Below are positions 63,968 to 64,000 of a stretch of DNA of 64,000 nt, in pieces. This DNA is from an uncultured Pseudomonadota bacterium (GTDB lineage Bacteria > Pseudomonadota > Gammaproteobacteria > Burkholderiales > Eutrophovitaceae). The notes below the pieces were generated by a model. That model was given only the letters and a program-made list of their open reading frames with translations. It did not search any database and was not told the DNA's origin. Numbering within the stretch: position 1 is the stretch's first letter; every line of letters starts with the position of its first letter. Both the position numbers and the translations under genes were made by a program. The stretch lies in contig CALJLA010000068.1 of assembly GCA_937983055.1 (NCBI GenBank), forward strand, positions 5,250 through 69,249, written 5' to 3'.

Positions 63968-64000
63968 GTGACCAGTTTCGACAGTGTCCGACAGAATCGG

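Overview
The window is a GC-rich gammaproteobacterial-type segment, suggested by codon and GC usage, a FecI/FecR/TonB system with an N-terminal STN domain, HflKC, AidB and a Tn501-type mer set. It is almost entirely a heavy-metal resistance region (copper, mercury and other soft metals) with an iron-uptake block. I see no complete insertion sequence, integrase or CRISPR array.

Layout. (1) 0-13 kb: an epimerase fused to heavy-metal-binding modules, an HMBD/SPW/VKOR membrane protein, gnd-zwf, a DUF2933 micro-protein, a P1B ATPase with an unusual CPD motif, a Cys-rich micro-ORF, pgm, glgP, an ICMT-like methyltransferase and a CopZ-like chaperone. (2) 13-23 kb: a channel-like protein, cfa, a CusSR-like two-component system, a MerR regulator, aidB and hflKC. 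(3) 23-36 kb: first copper block (CopL-like protein, MerR, CopA oxidase, CopB, APC permease), then a minus-strand block (propeller lipoprotein, a broken AraC gene, a Cys-less MerR, a CBS-BON protein), cytochrome c, DUF302, a methyltransferase and a CDF exporter. (4) 36.7-46 kb: a MerR remnant, then cueR-copper ATPase-APC permease-CopL-like-cytochrome c-TolC-multicopper oxidase-NTF2-like protein, partly paralogous to block 3. (5) 46-54 kb: ECF sigma factor, FecR, STN-TonB receptor and two PepSY membrane proteins, the second fused to a ferredoxin reductase. (6) 54-63.5 kb: a broken tRNA-Arg carrying a palindromic insertion, a MerT/MerP-like five-gene module, a Zn/Cd/Pb-type MerR, merB-merT-merP-merA, mercury MerR, a second MerT, a thioredoxin-LolA lipoprotein, a membrane protein and a VOC protein.

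How it works together. Twelve promoters have TTGAC-type -35 boxes and overlong 19-20 bp spacers, the hallmark of MerR-family activation. They precede classical metal genes and also pgm-glgP, cfa, hflKC and small unknown genes. The inferred picture is a metal-triggered programme coupling efflux and periplasmic oxidation to NADPH and sugar-phosphate supply, membrane-lipid modification and membrane-protein quality control. Copper blocks 3 and 4 share paralogous permeases, cytochromes and CopL-like proteins, which indicates duplication or stacking of islands.
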